Positions 17,369-25,636 of a stretch of DNA of 64,000 bases are shown here, piece after piece. Source of the DNA: Dysgonomonas sp. 520 (GTDB lineage Bacteria > Bacteroidota > Bacteroidia > Bacteroidales > Dysgonomonadaceae); NCBI RefSeq assembly GCF_010501095.1, contig NZ_QVMP01000016.1:1-64000 (forward strand). The letters run 5' to 3'. Positions within the stretch are counted from its first letter, which is position 1. Each line of letters starts with the position of its first letter. The notes under the pieces were generated by a model. It saw only the letters and a list, made by a program, of their open reading frames with translations. It made no database searches and had not been told where the DNA came from. Made by a program: the position numbers and the translations under genes.

Positions 17369-18775
17369 TTAAAATTTAAAGAATTGTTTTGCATTATAGT
17401 AAGAAACATCTTCAACGATCTTACCTATAAATTTCATTTCGGAAGCAGGAAGCAAACCTTGCTCAACGTCGTTGCCCAACAGGTTGCAAAGTATTCTTCT
17501 GAAATACTCGTGACGAGGATATGACAAGAAACTGCGTGAGTCTGTCAACATACCTACAAAACGGCTCAAAAGTCCCAATACTGATAATGAGTTCATTTGT
17601 GCTTCCATTCCTGTTTTTTGATCGAGGAACCACCATCCCGAACCAAACTGTATTTTACCGGCAACCGAACCGTCTTGGAAATTACCTATCATTGTTGCTA
17701 TAAGGTCATTATCCCTTGGGTTGAGGTTGTAGATAATTGTTTTAGCCAACTTGTTGTCAGTATCTAAACGATTCAGGAATTTAGACATCGCTTTAGCCAC
17801 GGTGAAGTCTCCTATTGAATCGAATCCTGTATCCGGACCTAGTTGCTTGAACAAGCGAGTGTTGTTGTTGCGGATAGCACCATAGTGGAACTGTTGTGTC
17901 CAACCTTTTTCCCAATCCATGATAGCTCCTTCGACAAGCATAGCCGATTTGAACTTAATGATCTCTTCTTGAGTAAGTTCTTTGCCTCCGTATACTTTAT
18001 TAAAGATTGCTTCGATTTCTGCATCTGTATAGTCTTCGGCATAAAATTCTTCGATACCGTGATCGGAAAGTTTACAACCAACACTTGCAAAGAAATCGTG
18101 ACGATTGCGAAGCGCTACTATCAAATCGCTGAACTTGCTGATAGACACACCCGAAACATTTGATAGTTGCTCCACATAAGCACGGAAATTGGCGGGAACT
18201 TCTACTGCCATAGCCTTATCAGGACGCCATGTTGGCAATACTTTGATCGAGAAACCTTCTTTCTTCAACGCCAAATGGTATTCCAAACTGTCAACAGGAT
18301 CGTCTGTCGTACATACCGCTTCCACATTGTAGTGCTTCATCAAACCACGAGCCGAGTATTCGGGAGTTTGAAGTTTTGCGGTACATTCTTCATAAATTTC
18401 ACGAGCAGTTGATGGATTCAAGATTTTATCTACACCAAAAGCAGTTTTCAACTCCAAATGTGTCCAGTGGTAAAGAGGGTTACGCATTGTGTACGGAACG
18501 GTTTCGGCCCACTTTTCAAATTTTTCCCAGTCTGTTGTGTCTTTACCTGTACAGAAACGCTCGTCAATACCATTGGTACGCATTGCGCGCCATTTGTAGT
18601 GGTCGCCTCCCAACCATATTTCACTCAAATTGGTGAACTTGTGGTCTTCTGCAATCATCTTAGGATCGAGATGGCAGTGGTAGTCGATAATTGGCAATCC
18701 TTTAGAATGCTCGTGATAGAGTTTTTGAGCAGTTTCGGTTTGTAATACGAAATTGTCGTCAAGAAATTGTTTCAT
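17369..18775 (-). CDS. uxaC: glucuronate/galacturonate isomerase
   Basis: A 468-residue uronate isomerase of the amidohydrolase fold. The N-terminal metal-binding motif is visible (DYHCHLDPKMIAED), and the protein has the expected length of about 470. It interconverts D-glucuronate with D-fructuronate (and galacturonate with tagaturonate). With uxuA and the SDR gene upstream, the glucuronate branch is complete here. No altronate dehydratase or tagaturonate reductase is in the window. The 127-bp gap to uxuA contains an imperfect inverted repeat (18852-18895). Confidence 0.95.
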   Translation of the reverse strand: MKQFLDDNFVLQTETAQKLYHEHSKGLPIIDYHCHLDPKMIAEDHKFTNLSEIWLGGDHYKWRAMRTNGIDERFCTGKDTTDWEKFEKWAETVPYTMRNPLYHWTHLELKTAFGVDKILNPSTAREIYEECTAKLQTPEYSARGLMKHYNVEAVCTTDDPVDSLEYHLALKKEGFSIKVLPTWRPDKAMAVEVPANFRAYVEQLSNVSGVSISKFSDLIVALRNRHDFFASVGCKLSDHGIEEFYAEDYTDAEIEAIFNKVYGGKELTQEEIIKFKSAMLVEGAIMDWEKGWTQQFHYGAIRNNNTRLFKQLGPDTGFDSIGDFTVAKAMSKFLNRLDTDNKLAKTIIYNLNPRDNDLIATMIGNFQDGSVAGKIQFGSGWWFLDQKTGMEAQMNSLSVLGLLSRFVGMLTDSRSFLSYPRHEYFRRILCNLLGNDVEQGLLPASEMKFIGKIVEDVSYYNAKQFFKF

Positions 18776-18851
18776 GCTTGTATTTTTTTTATATATATTA
18801 ATATTGATATTAATTCCCCAAAAATATTTTCAGTTAACAAGATACGACGTG

Positions 18852-18895
18852 CGAGATACAAGCATTTGCTCGTCAATTCGTCTACTTGTAACTCG
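18852..18895. repeat. intergenic inverted repeat between uxuA and uxaC
   Basis: CGAGATACAAG (18852-18862) and CTTGTAACTCG (18885-18895) are complementary at 10 of 11 positions, with a 22-nt loop. It starts just after the uxuA stop codon. There is no T-run, so it is more likely an mRNA-processing or stability hairpin, or a remnant of a dispersed repeat, than a terminator. Confidence 0.45.
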
Positions 18896-18902
18896 TAACT
18901 GC

Positions 18903-20075
18903 TTATTTATAAAGTGTCTTCGCAATACCCATTTCCAGACCTCTTAATTCGGCAAGACCACGCAGACGACCTATACAAGAATATCCCGGATTGGTTTTCT
19001 TCTTCAAATCGTCAATCATCTGATGCCCATGATCGGGGCGGAAAGGAATTGATATGTTTCTTCTTTGCTGTATTTCCAAAAACTCCTTCATTACGTTGTA
19101 CATGTCAACATCTCCCTCAAGATGGTTGGCTTCGAAGAAGTTGCCTTCCGCATCACGTTGTGTTGAACGCAAGTGAACGAAATTTACTCTGTCACCAAAA
19201 GTTCTGATGATTTTTGGCAGGTCGTTGTCGGCGCGCACTCCGAATGAACCTGTACAGAAACAAAGTCCGTTCGACTCATTTGGCACGGCATCAATCAATT
19301 TCTGGAAATCGTCTCCTGTACTCAGAATGCGAGGCAAACCAAGTATAGCATAAGGAGGATCGTCAGGGTGAATAGCCAGTTTCACGCCAACTTCGTCGGC
19401 AACAGGCGCTATTTCTTTCAAGAAGTCGATCAGGTTCTGGCGAAGCCTTTCTGCCGAAATGTCGTTATATCTATCAAGTTGTTTTTGGAATTCCTCCAAA
19501 GTAAAGCTTTCCTCTGCTCCGGGAAGTCCTGCAATCATATTGCGTACAAGCAAATCTTTGTCTGCCTGGCTCATACTTTCGTAACGGGCTTTTGCTTTTG
19601 CAATATCTTCTGCGCTGTATTCTTTTTCTGCTCCCGGGCGTTTAAGGATAAACAGTTCGAAAGCCATGAAAGCCGCACGTTCGAAGCGTAACGCTTTTGA
19701 ACCGTCGGGCATAGTGTAGGCAAGGTCAGTGCGTGTCCAGTCGAGCACCGGCATGAAGTTGTAAGTAACAATCATTACCCCGCACTTAGCCAGGTTTCGG
19801 ATACTTTCTTTATAATTTTCGATGTATTTTTTGTAGTCGCCTTCTTGAGTCTTGATATGCTCGTGAACGGGAATACTTTCCACTACCGACCAAGTCAAAC
19901 CGGCATCTTCAATTTCTTTCTTGCGCTTTTCTATTTCTTCAACAGTCCACACTTCACCGTTTTTGATATGGTGCAGTGCTGTTACTATCCCTGTTGCTCC
20001 TGCCTGAGCTATATCTGCTAATATGATTGGATCATTTGGTCCGTACCAACGCCATGTTTGTTCACTTAAAACCAT
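18903..20075 (-). CDS. uxuA: D-mannonate dehydratase
   Basis: A 390-residue UxuA-type mannonate dehydratase, a TIM-barrel metalloenzyme. Family segments include the N-terminal [11 protein letters not shown], a central [19 protein letters not shown], the FCTGSFGVR stretch, and the C-terminal [12 protein letters not shown] with metal-binding His residues. It dehydrates D-mannonate to KDG. It follows the SDR reductase gene by 42 bp. Length and motifs are normal for the family. Confidence 0.95.
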   Translation of the reverse strand: MVLSEQTWRWYGPNDPIILADIAQAGATGIVTALHHIKNGEVWTVEEIEKRKKEIEDAGLTWSVVESIPVHEHIKTQEGDYKKYIENYKESIRNLAKCGVMIVTYNFMPVLDWTRTDLAYTMPDGSKALRFERAAFMAFELFILKRPGAEKEYSAEDIAKAKARYESMSQADKDLLVRNMIAGLPGAEESFTLEEFQKQLDRYNDISAERLRQNLIDFLKEIAPVADEVGVKLAIHPDDPPYAILGLPRILSTGDDFQKLIDAVPNESNGLCFCTGSFGVRADNDLPKIIRTFGDRVNFVHLRSTQRDAEGNFFEANHLEGDVDMYNVMKEFLEIQQRRNISIPFRPDHGHQMIDDLKKKTNPGYSCIGRLRGLAELRGLEMGIAKTLYK

Positions 20076-20117
20076 GATTGTTAATTTGAAAAATTAAAAA
20101 TAAACTAATGAGCTAAA

Positions 20118-20933
20118 TCAAATTGAAAATGCGTCAAAACCGCCATCAACAACAAGCAATGTGCCTGTAACGAATTTCGAAGCATCGCTGATGAGGTAAT
20201 GAACCGAACCCAAAAGCTCGTCTGCATCGCCAAATCGTCCGAACGGAGTATGAGCCAGAATCGTTTTAGAACGGTCTGTATACGAGCCATCGGGGTTGAT
20301 TAACAAGTCACGGTTCTGATTTGTTACAAAAAATCCCGGAACAAGAGCGTTTACTCTGTAATCTCCTTCAAATTTTTGGCTCAATTCGCCAGCCAGATAT
20401 TTTGTGAAACTGGCTACGGCAGCTTTAGCAGCACCATATCCGGCAACGCGTGTAAGCGGGCGAAGCGCCGATTCGGAAGCAAAATTGATGATGTTTCCTT
20501 TTCCGTTATCAACCATTGCTTTTGCGAATACCATTGTCGGGATCACTGTTCCAAACAGGTTCAGGTCAACAACTTTTTTGAAGTCGTCGATATTCAAATC
20601 AAAAATATTTTTATCGGGTGGAATTGTGGCTCCCGGCATATTTCCTCCTGCTGCATTGATAAGGACATCTATTTTATTGTATGCCTTAAGAATTGCGGTA
20701 CGATTTTCTTCCAATACCTCTTTCTTCAAAACATCTGTCATCAAGAACATTGCGTCTCCGCCGTCAGCTTTGATTTTAGCAACCAACTCGTCTCCTTTTT
20801 CCTGAATACGGTCAAGGATAACTATTTTACAACCTTCTTTTGCCAGATATTGGGCGATGTCAGATCCTAGAACCCCACATCCTCCGGTAATCACGATTAC
20901 CTTTCCTTCGATACTAAATAAATTGTTTTTCAT
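20118..20933 (-). CDS. uxuB: SDR-type D-mannonate oxidoreductase (fructuronate reductase)
   Basis: A 271-residue short-chain dehydrogenase with TGGCGVLG at 16-23, an NAAGG motif near 93-97, and the Tyr166-x3-Lys170 pair. Enteric UxuB is a long-chain mannitol-type dehydrogenase, but in Bacillus (YjmF) and Bacteroidetes the SDR type does this step. The gene lies immediately upstream of uxuA and just 8 bp after the lacI-type regulator. It should reduce D-fructuronate to D-mannonate with NADH. Symbol given by function, not by homology to the enteric enzyme. Confidence 0.8.
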   Translation of the reverse strand: MKNNLFSIEGKVIVITGGCGVLGSDIAQYLAKEGCKIVILDRIQEKGDELVAKIKADGGDAMFLMTDVLKKEVLEENRTAILKAYNKIDVLINAAGGNMPGATIPPDKNIFDLNIDDFKKVVDLNLFGTVIPTMVFAKAMVDNGKGNIINFASESALRPLTRVAGYGAAKAAVASFTKYLAGELSQKFEGDYRVNALVPGFFVTNQNRDLLINPDGSYTDRSKTILAHTPFGRFGDADELLGSVHYLISDASKFVTGTLLVVDGGFDAFSI

Positions 20934-20941
20934 TGTTGTTT

Positions 20942-22018
20942 TTATAATTTGTAATTGTTGTAGTAATCAACGTTTTCTTTCAACAGGATATCTATCGGCA
21001 TATAGTTTTCCTTGTTGGGTGTTTGCTTAAACAGGAAATAATTTCCCAAGGCTTTCACAGCGTCATACCCTTGCAAATCGGGGCGTTGCGAAAGCAGGAA
21101 CATAATCTGTCCGTTTTTTAAGGCATCCACATTGCCCTCGATGGCATCGTGACCAATAAGCATGATGTTTGTTTTCAGCTTATTGTTAATCTTATTCAAC
21201 AGGTTTATGAGTTCGTAAATACGTGAGTTGAAAACGATTCCGCCTATCAGGTTCTGATTTTTTTCGAGTAAAGCGGTCAATTGATTGAGGCTCTGCGTAT
21301 GATCGTCAGGATCAATTTCTATGTGATGGATTGTTCCCTTATATTTTATAGTGTTGAGATAATCCATGAAACCCATTTCACGGGTTTTCATCTGAACGGA
21401 AACCTCTGTGTGTTTGAATTTTACGTGAGTGAAAAATATGTCGGAATCTTGTCCTATTGCCCCTGTCAACAGTTTTGCGGCTATTGTTCCGCTCACAAAA
21501 GAGTTTCCTCCGAAGTATGCCAGATGATTTTGACCCGGAATGTCGGAATCTATGTATATGTATGGAATCTCCATTTCATCCAGCTGTTTGGATAGTGTTA
21601 TGACCGGACCTTCGAAAAGGGTGGCGATAACTACACCGTCAAACTTGCTGTTGAGCAGTGCTTTGGCTGATTCCTGAAAAGAATTTCTGTCATATTGGTC
21701 GAAATGGAAATATTCGACATTGATATTAAATTTACGCATCTCGGCAGATGCTCTGTTTATTCCTTCACAAGCCAGTTCCCAGTAACTTCCTTTTGTATAG
21801 AATGGAACAATTGCAGCGAAAGTATAAGTCCGCTTCGAAGCCAAAAAGCGGGCAACCATGTTGGGTTCGTAGTTTATTTCTTTAAGAACTTTTTCTACTC
21901 GTTCCCTTTTTTCTTCCGAAACGTGCCCTCTGTTATGCAAAACACGGTCGACCGTACCTATGGAAACTTCGGCCATCCGTGCTATATCAACGATGCGTAT
22001 ATTTGATTTTGACTTCAT
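20942..22018 (-). CDS. LacI-family regulator of the uronate operon
   Basis: A 358-residue LacI/GalR-family protein. Residues 8-60 form the helix-turn-helix and hinge (IRIVDIARMAEVSIGTVDRVLHNRG, split here as IRIVDIARMAEV and SIGTVDRVLHNRG). The rest is a periplasmic-binding-protein-like effector domain (FDGVVIATL, GGIVFNSRIYE, LIGHDAIEGNVDAL). It is the first gene of the operon and lies 8 bp before uxuB, so it is almost surely autoregulated. Two 14-bp palindromes with the central CG typical of LacI-family operators flank its promoter. The likely effector is a pathway intermediate such as glucuronate or KDG; this is inferred. Confidence 0.9.
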   Translation of the reverse strand: MKSKSNIRIVDIARMAEVSIGTVDRVLHNRGHVSEEKRERVEKVLKEINYEPNMVARFLASKRTYTFAAIVPFYTKGSYWELACEGINRASAEMRKFNINVEYFHFDQYDRNSFQESAKALLNSKFDGVVIATLFEGPVITLSKQLDEMEIPYIYIDSDIPGQNHLAYFGGNSFVSGTIAAKLLTGAIGQDSDIFFTHVKFKHTEVSVQMKTREMGFMDYLNTIKYKGTIHHIEIDPDDHTQSLNQLTALLEKNQNLIGGIVFNSRIYELINLLNKINNKLKTNIMLIGHDAIEGNVDALKNGQIMFLLSQRPDLQGYDAVKALGNYFLFKQTPNKENYMPIDILLKENVDYYNNYKL

Positions 22019-22067
22019 CCTTAAGCGTTATTTCTTAAAAGTGGACACAAACTATAACCGATTAAAG

Positions 22068-22081
22068 TGTGTGCGCACACA
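22068..22081. promoter_or_regulatory. LacI-family operator, downstream copy
   Basis: TGTGTGCGCACACA, a perfect 14-bp palindrome with a central CG. It lies between the predicted transcription start and the lacI start codon. Confidence 0.75.
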
Positions 22082-22112
22082 AAAAAAATTGAAAATCATT
22101 TATGAATGGTTA

Positions 22113-22120
22113 CAAATATA
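22113..22120 (-). promoter_or_regulatory. probable -7 element of the uronate operon promoter
   Basis: On the minus strand this reads TATATTTG, matching TAnnTTTG. The -33 region is weak (ATTT). It lies between the two operators, so bound repressor, or a loop between the two sites, would block it. Confidence 0.5.
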
Positions 22121-22144
22121 CAATTATTTTGTTTTAAATGGATG

Positions 22145-22158
22145 TGTGTGCGCACACA
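22145..22158. promoter_or_regulatory. LacI-family operator, upstream copy
   Basis: TGTGTGCGCACACA, identical to the site at 22068. The centres are 77 bp apart, close to seven helical turns, which suits looping by a tetrameric or paired repressor. Confidence 0.75.
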
Positions 22159-22273
22159 AAAAATATGTTAAATATGTTATGTTGTTGATATTTAATTGAA
22201 TATGTGGGTGTGTCTTGTGGTGATATGTTATCAAACATAGAATGTCACTTTTCTTGGGTTGAGAAAGTGAATA

Positions 22274-22576
22274 TCACCCTAGAGGATTAAACAAGTAATT
22301 CACTATCATGGCTGCAATTATTAGAAGTGAGTTGGCATTGCCTCTTGTTGTTTTTTTCTTGTAATAGAGATAAATGGCTTCCCCAATCAGGAAAAAGAAA
22401 ATAAAGTAAGCTACGGCTATTGCAAAAATAATACATCCTAAGCCAACATCACCTTTGGGTTTGTCTGGCGTTGATTGTGGAACAGAGTAAAGCGATACGA
22501 TTAGTGTGGCTATGGGAACACCTATTAAAATTGCTAACCGGACAAGCAATTGTTTTATATCTACGTACTTTTGCAT
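22274..22576 (-). CDS. small integral membrane protein
   Basis: A 100-residue protein with three predicted membrane segments: LLVRLAILIGVPIATLIVSL, IIFAIAVAYFIFFFLIGEAI and LLIIAAMIVNYLFN. A basic KKKTTRG loop separates the second and third. No family recognised. It is on the same strand as the lacI gene but separated from it by 255 bp with the operators and promoter. A terminator lies 60 bp upstream of its start, so it has its own short promoter region (TATTTTTG on the minus strand at 22593-22600). Confidence 0.55.
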   Translation of the reverse strand: MQKYVDIKQLLVRLAILIGVPIATLIVSLYSVPQSTPDKPKGDVGLGCIIFAIAVAYFIFFFLIGEAIYLYYKKKTTRGNANSLLIIAAMIVNYLFNPLG

Positions 22577-22637
22577 TGTGATTTTTTTGTCACAAAAATA
22601 GGATATGTTTTCCGTTTTGTTCTACTTTTAGCAAATG

Positions 22638-22672
22638 AAAAAACCGCCAAGGAATGTATCCTCAACGGCTTC
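22638..22672 (-). terminator. minus-strand rho-independent terminator
   Basis: On the minus strand a stem CCGTTGAGGA / TCCTTGGCGG closes a TACAT loop and is followed at once by six T. All ten base pairs form in minus-strand RNA when G-U pairs are allowed. On the plus strand three of them are mismatches, so it is strand-specific. It ends whatever is transcribed from about 22832 leftward. Confidence 0.7.
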
Positions 22673-22719
22673 ATGTTTTTTTTCTGATTCCTGTTCTGTT
22701 AATCTCAGTCGGATAATAA

Positions 22720-22733
22720 TGCGTGCGTACACA
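22720..22733. promoter_or_regulatory. LacI-type operator-like palindrome
   Basis: TGCGTGCGTACACA, one change from the consensus TGTGTGCGTACACA of the two neighbouring sites. Confidence 0.5.
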
Positions 22734-22792
22734 ATCTTTTTTCAAATAAACTAACTAATCTATCACTACAAATATACTCTGAATGGGATTTG

Positions 22793-22806
22793 TGTGTACG
22801 CACACA
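22793..22806. promoter_or_regulatory. LacI-type operator-like palindrome
   Basis: TGTGTACGCACACA, the reverse complement of the site at 22872, centred 73 bp from the site at 22720. Confidence 0.6.
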
Positions 22807-22838
22807 TGTCATGAGTAGCCACTAAACTATTGGTTCTG

Positions 22839-22870
22839 CAAATATACAAGCATTTTTTTTATCTGCAAAT
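22839..22870 (-). promoter_or_regulatory. Bacteroidetes-type promoter
   Basis: On the minus strand TTTG, a 19-bp spacer and TATATTTG fit the sigma-ABfr consensus well. The operator at 22872-22885 abuts the -33 element. Predicted start near 22832, reading leftward. Confidence 0.65.
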
Positions 22871-22871
22871 A

Positions 22872-22885
22872 TGTGTGCGTACACA
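22872..22885. promoter_or_regulatory. LacI-type operator-like palindrome
   Basis: TGTGTGCGTACACA, differing from the uronate operators only at one position of one half. Its centre is 79 bp from the site at 22793. It directly touches the -33 element of the promoter at 22839-22870. Confidence 0.6.
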
Positions 22886-23013
22886 TATTCTTTTGTGTTT
22901 GATTATAATGTTGAAAATCAGGGATTTGTTATATTTGTGTTTTTGTTAAATATGTTTTCTAACATAAAAATAGCCTTGTTTTGTGTTCTTTGGTTGGCAA
23001 AATATTGATAATT

Positions 23014-24093
23014 TTACCCCTCCTCTTTATAATTTGATTGATAATTGACAGGTCGATATGACAAAAAGCTATCGTTTTGGTTGGACGAAAAACTGTTGTT
23101 GTATCCTAATGTATTGTCTTCTAGTGTTTTGATCTGTTCTGCCGTGAAATATACTATTGTTTCTCCTTTCATGCGTGCATCGCTGATGATGGATAATATA
23201 TCGGACGGAATGAATGTACCTTTGGTTTTGTCTTCTATTTCCGCAATAGATAGGCCAACTTTTCCTTTAGTTGTGTTGCTCGTATTCTTCTCTTCAACAG
23301 CGGGTTGGGGGATTATGGGGTCTTCCCGTTTTATATAATCCTGAATCTCTGGTTTTGCAGAATTTACAGGCTTGGATAGTTCCGGCTCGGATTTTTTTCT
23401 GCGTTCAATGTTAGCTATAACTTCCGATAGGTTTATGCTTCTCGGGTTTTCCGGTTGGCTTGCTTCGGGTTTTGGAGTTGTTGTGTTTTCTACGGGTTTT
23501 GCTTGATTGGCCGATTGTGGTTTTTGCGAAGTGCTCTTCTGTAATACCTTGTTTATTTGCTCTTTAATGATCCCTGTGATTTGACGGCATTGAGCCAATT
23601 CTTCTTCATATATAGTTTTTAGCATCAATTGGTTTTTGATGGGTGTCTGGGCTCTGTTGATTAGTTTGTTAGCATTGAAAAATTCTATTTGAACAAAGGG
23701 ACTGCTGTGTTGTTTTCTCTTGATATTTAAATAAATACATGTGTCTATGTTTATAATATTCATGTTTTCTTCAGGTTTTTTTCTGACTGCAATCTCAAGC
23801 GATTCTATATCTTGAGGCTGCAATATTGTCACAGCCAAATCGCAGTTGACGAATGCCATTTTTCCGGAAGATGATTCTATGCCGAAAGCATAAAATGCTT
23901 GTTTACTTTCTATTATCCTGTTGGCCTTGAATCCGGAAATATTTTTTAATATATCAAGAAGAGCTTGTTTCGACGGCATTTCCATCCACTTTTCACCATC
24001 GCTGTTTGGTCTTTGAACTTGTTTGTTTGGGTTTTTTAAGTTGCTGAAATATAAGATACTTCCAATAATTAGTATGACAATCCAAAATTCCAT
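23014..24093 (-). CDS. membrane-anchored protein with a low-complexity linker
   Basis: A 359-residue protein with one N-terminal membrane segment (residues 2-18, WIVILIIGSILYF). A globular alpha/beta domain follows (about residues 40-185, GFKANRIIESKQAFYAFGIE). Residues about 185-285 are a Pro/Ser/Glu/Lys-rich linker. A C-terminal helical segment comes next (SIAEIEDKTKGTFIPSDILSIISDA). No family recognised. The layout suggests a cytoplasmic or periplasmic adaptor tethered to the inner membrane. It is a single gene with no close partner. Confidence 0.6.
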   Translation of the reverse strand: MEFWIVILIIGSILYFSNLKNPNKQVQRPNSDGEKWMEMPSKQALLDILKNISGFKANRIIESKQAFYAFGIESSSGKMAFVNCDLAVTILQPQDIESLEIAVRKKPEENMNIINIDTCIYLNIKRKQHSSPFVQIEFFNANKLINRAQTPIKNQLMLKTIYEEELAQCRQITGIIKEQINKVLQKSTSQKPQSANQAKPVENTTTPKPEASQPENPRSINLSEVIANIERRKKSEPELSKPVNSAKPEIQDYIKREDPIIPQPAVEEKNTSNTTKGKVGLSIAEIEDKTKGTFIPSDILSIISDARMKGETIVYFTAEQIKTLEDNTLGYNNSFSSNQNDSFLSYRPVNYQSNYKEEG

Positions 24094-24292
24094 ATAGCAT
24101 TAATTGTTAAGTGTTCTTGTTTACAAATATACAGAATTCGGGCGATGACGACAATCTTAAATTAAATGAATAATGGGTAATTCTTTACAGAGCTACCCAT
24201 TTATAAATGAAAAAAAAGATTTATGTAGTCGCATATCAGCTTTTTTGTGATATGGCACGTTTATTATGCTTTTATAATGAAGTTGTATTTGT

Positions 24293-25069
24293 TTATCTAT
24301 TCTCAACAAGTTCAAAGAAGCCACTAATCTCTTGTTGGTCTATTGCCTGGCGAACATTATACCGTTTTACCTGATCCATATAACCTTTTTTTGTGACCTT
24401 TATTTCTATTGTGACATCTCGTGAATTTTCATAAGTTAATCCTAAAATATTAAATGAACGAGTTTCTTCATAAGGTGTGTTAGTCAAATAAGTTTCATTT
24501 GTGTTTTTTACATGATCGGGAATACTAGAAATAACTCGCCAAAAGATACGACCTCCACGAGGATCAGAGTCGAAATTCCAACGAATAATAGTCCGTTCTA
24601 AAGCTGTGCCGCCAGGATTGTCTCGTGTAACCATATTCTTAGCCTCTCCGGCACGAATTGTAGGGTCTTCGATAGGTACTTTTTTTGCATTACCTTGTGT
24701 GAAGTCGTAGAAAATATTTGAATCCGAGTACTTATACCATGCACCTGTACCTAAATCTACAAGCGCACCGGGAATAGCACCAAAGGCAATATTTGCTATT
24801 ACAGTGGGGTTGAAAGAACCTTCTTTTTTTACTTGACCATCTTCATATCCGTTTTTTTGGAGTGAAACGGTTACTGATTTCTTACGAGGGATTTTCACTT
24901 CGGCAGGAGTAATTATTTGCATGTCTTTTCCATCTACAAATACTCTTGCACCAGGAGGATTTGTTGATACGTGCATTTTTTGTTTTGTTCCTGATAATAT
25001 TGATGCGCAAGAAGTTAATAAAGTTGTGGTTATAATAATGAAGGCAAAAAGATTTATTGTATTTCTCAT
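24293..25069 (-). CDS. PEGA-domain lipoprotein
   Basis: A 258-residue lipoprotein with a lipobox at LLTSC (Cys21). A PEGA domain follows (residues about 32-80: MHVSTNPPGARVFVDGK, then a TPAEVKIPRKK segment and VTVSLQKNGYED), a surface beta-sandwich common in envelope proteins. A hydrophobic Gly-rich patch (VIANIAFGAIPGALVDLGTG) resembles a membrane-inserting or glycine-zipper-like loop. The C-terminal half is a second beta-rich domain of unknown type. Location is probably the outer membrane. The 199-bp gap to the next gene on the left includes an 8-bp inverted repeat (24172-24201) of unknown role. Confidence 0.75.
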   Translation of the reverse strand: MRNTINLFAFIIITTTLLTSCASILSGTKQKMHVSTNPPGARVFVDGKDMQIITPAEVKIPRKKSVTVSLQKNGYEDGQVKKEGSFNPTVIANIAFGAIPGALVDLGTGAWYKYSDSNIFYDFTQGNAKKVPIEDPTIRAGEAKNMVTRDNPGGTALERTIIRWNFDSDPRGGRIFWRVISSIPDHVKNTNETYLTNTPYEETRSFNILGLTYENSRDVTIEIKVTKKGYMDQVKRYNVRQAIDQQEISGFFELVENR

Positions 25070-25330
25070 ATTTTACTTAATGTTACATTTTCTACTCTTA
25101 TCGTTTTTCGATACCACGCCCTGCTCTTTTACAAGGTTCACAAGGTTTATTCCTTTTTCTCGTATTCTTTACAAATACAGTTGTTCATACTGATAGTCAT
25201 AGGTTCATCATAGTCTAAAAAGTTTTGATTGTTTGTGCTTACTCTGTTGTTTGATAGGATTTTCAGCTGTCTCCTTTATTAATATGCATATTCACAATGG
25301 AACACAAAAATAAGAATTATTTTATTCTAA

Positions 25331-25384
25331 TGACATATTTGTCAGTGAAAAGTTTCCAGATAAATGACATTTTTGTAAGTGAAA
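25331..25384. promoter_or_regulatory. direct-repeat operator candidate before the XRE gene
   Basis: Two 20-bp direct repeats, TGACATATTTGTCAGTGAAA at 25331-25350 and a copy with two changes at 25365-25384, lie 34 bp apart. The first contains the palindrome TGACA-n4-TGTCA. The second runs into the start codon of the XRE regulator, as expected of an autorepressor. Confidence 0.55.
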
Positions 25385-25605
25385 TGAGAAAACAAAGGTG
25401 TAATCAGGAATTACTTACTAAAATTGCTAGGAAAATAAAGCAATTAAGAGAAGAAAAAGGTATCTCGCAAGACACCTTTTATATTGACACTGACATACAC
25501 ATTGCTCGTATCGAATTGGGTAAGGTCAATATTACGGTGAGTACATTGAAGGATATATGTGATTATTTTTCTATAAACTTGTCCGATTTCTTTAAGGATA
25601 TTTGA
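25384..25605 (+). CDS. small XRE-family regulator
   Basis: A 73-residue single-domain helix-turn-helix protein (KIARKIKQLREEKGISQDTF, then the ICDYFSINLSDFF end). The reading frame is open from 25297, but the ATG at 25384 is preferred: it gives the normal family length and leaves the direct-repeat operator upstream. Proteins of this form in Bacteroidetes often regulate the adjacent gene. The next gene, 31 bp downstream on the same strand, encodes the secreted Hint-domain protein, so the two probably share a transcript. Confidence 0.75.
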   Translation: MRKQRCNQELLTKIARKIKQLREEKGISQDTFYIDTDIHIARIELGKVNITVSTLKDICDYFSINLSDFFKDI

Positions 25606-25636
25606 TATTTCTTCCAAACTTTATGCAAACACAGCA

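Larger units (their letters stand above)
22638..22832 (-). ncRNA. candidate small RNA (about 195 nt), operator-controlled
   Basis: A minus-strand unit starts at a very good promoter (TTTG, 19 bp, TATATTTG at 22839-22870) and ends at the terminator at 22638-22672. No convincing gene lies between. The longest ATG frame is about 35 codons with no ribosome-binding site. Three palindromes related to the uronate operators lie in and just upstream of the unit. A regulatory RNA under the control of the uronate LacI protein is a reasonable hypothesis; a leader peptide or a remnant promoter region are alternatives. Confidence 0.4.

Noticed and set aside
22680-22811. About 35-codon minus-strand frame inside the candidate small RNA
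   Set aside because: No ribosome-binding site before its ATG, and it runs through two operator palindromes; kept only as an alternative reading of the RNA.
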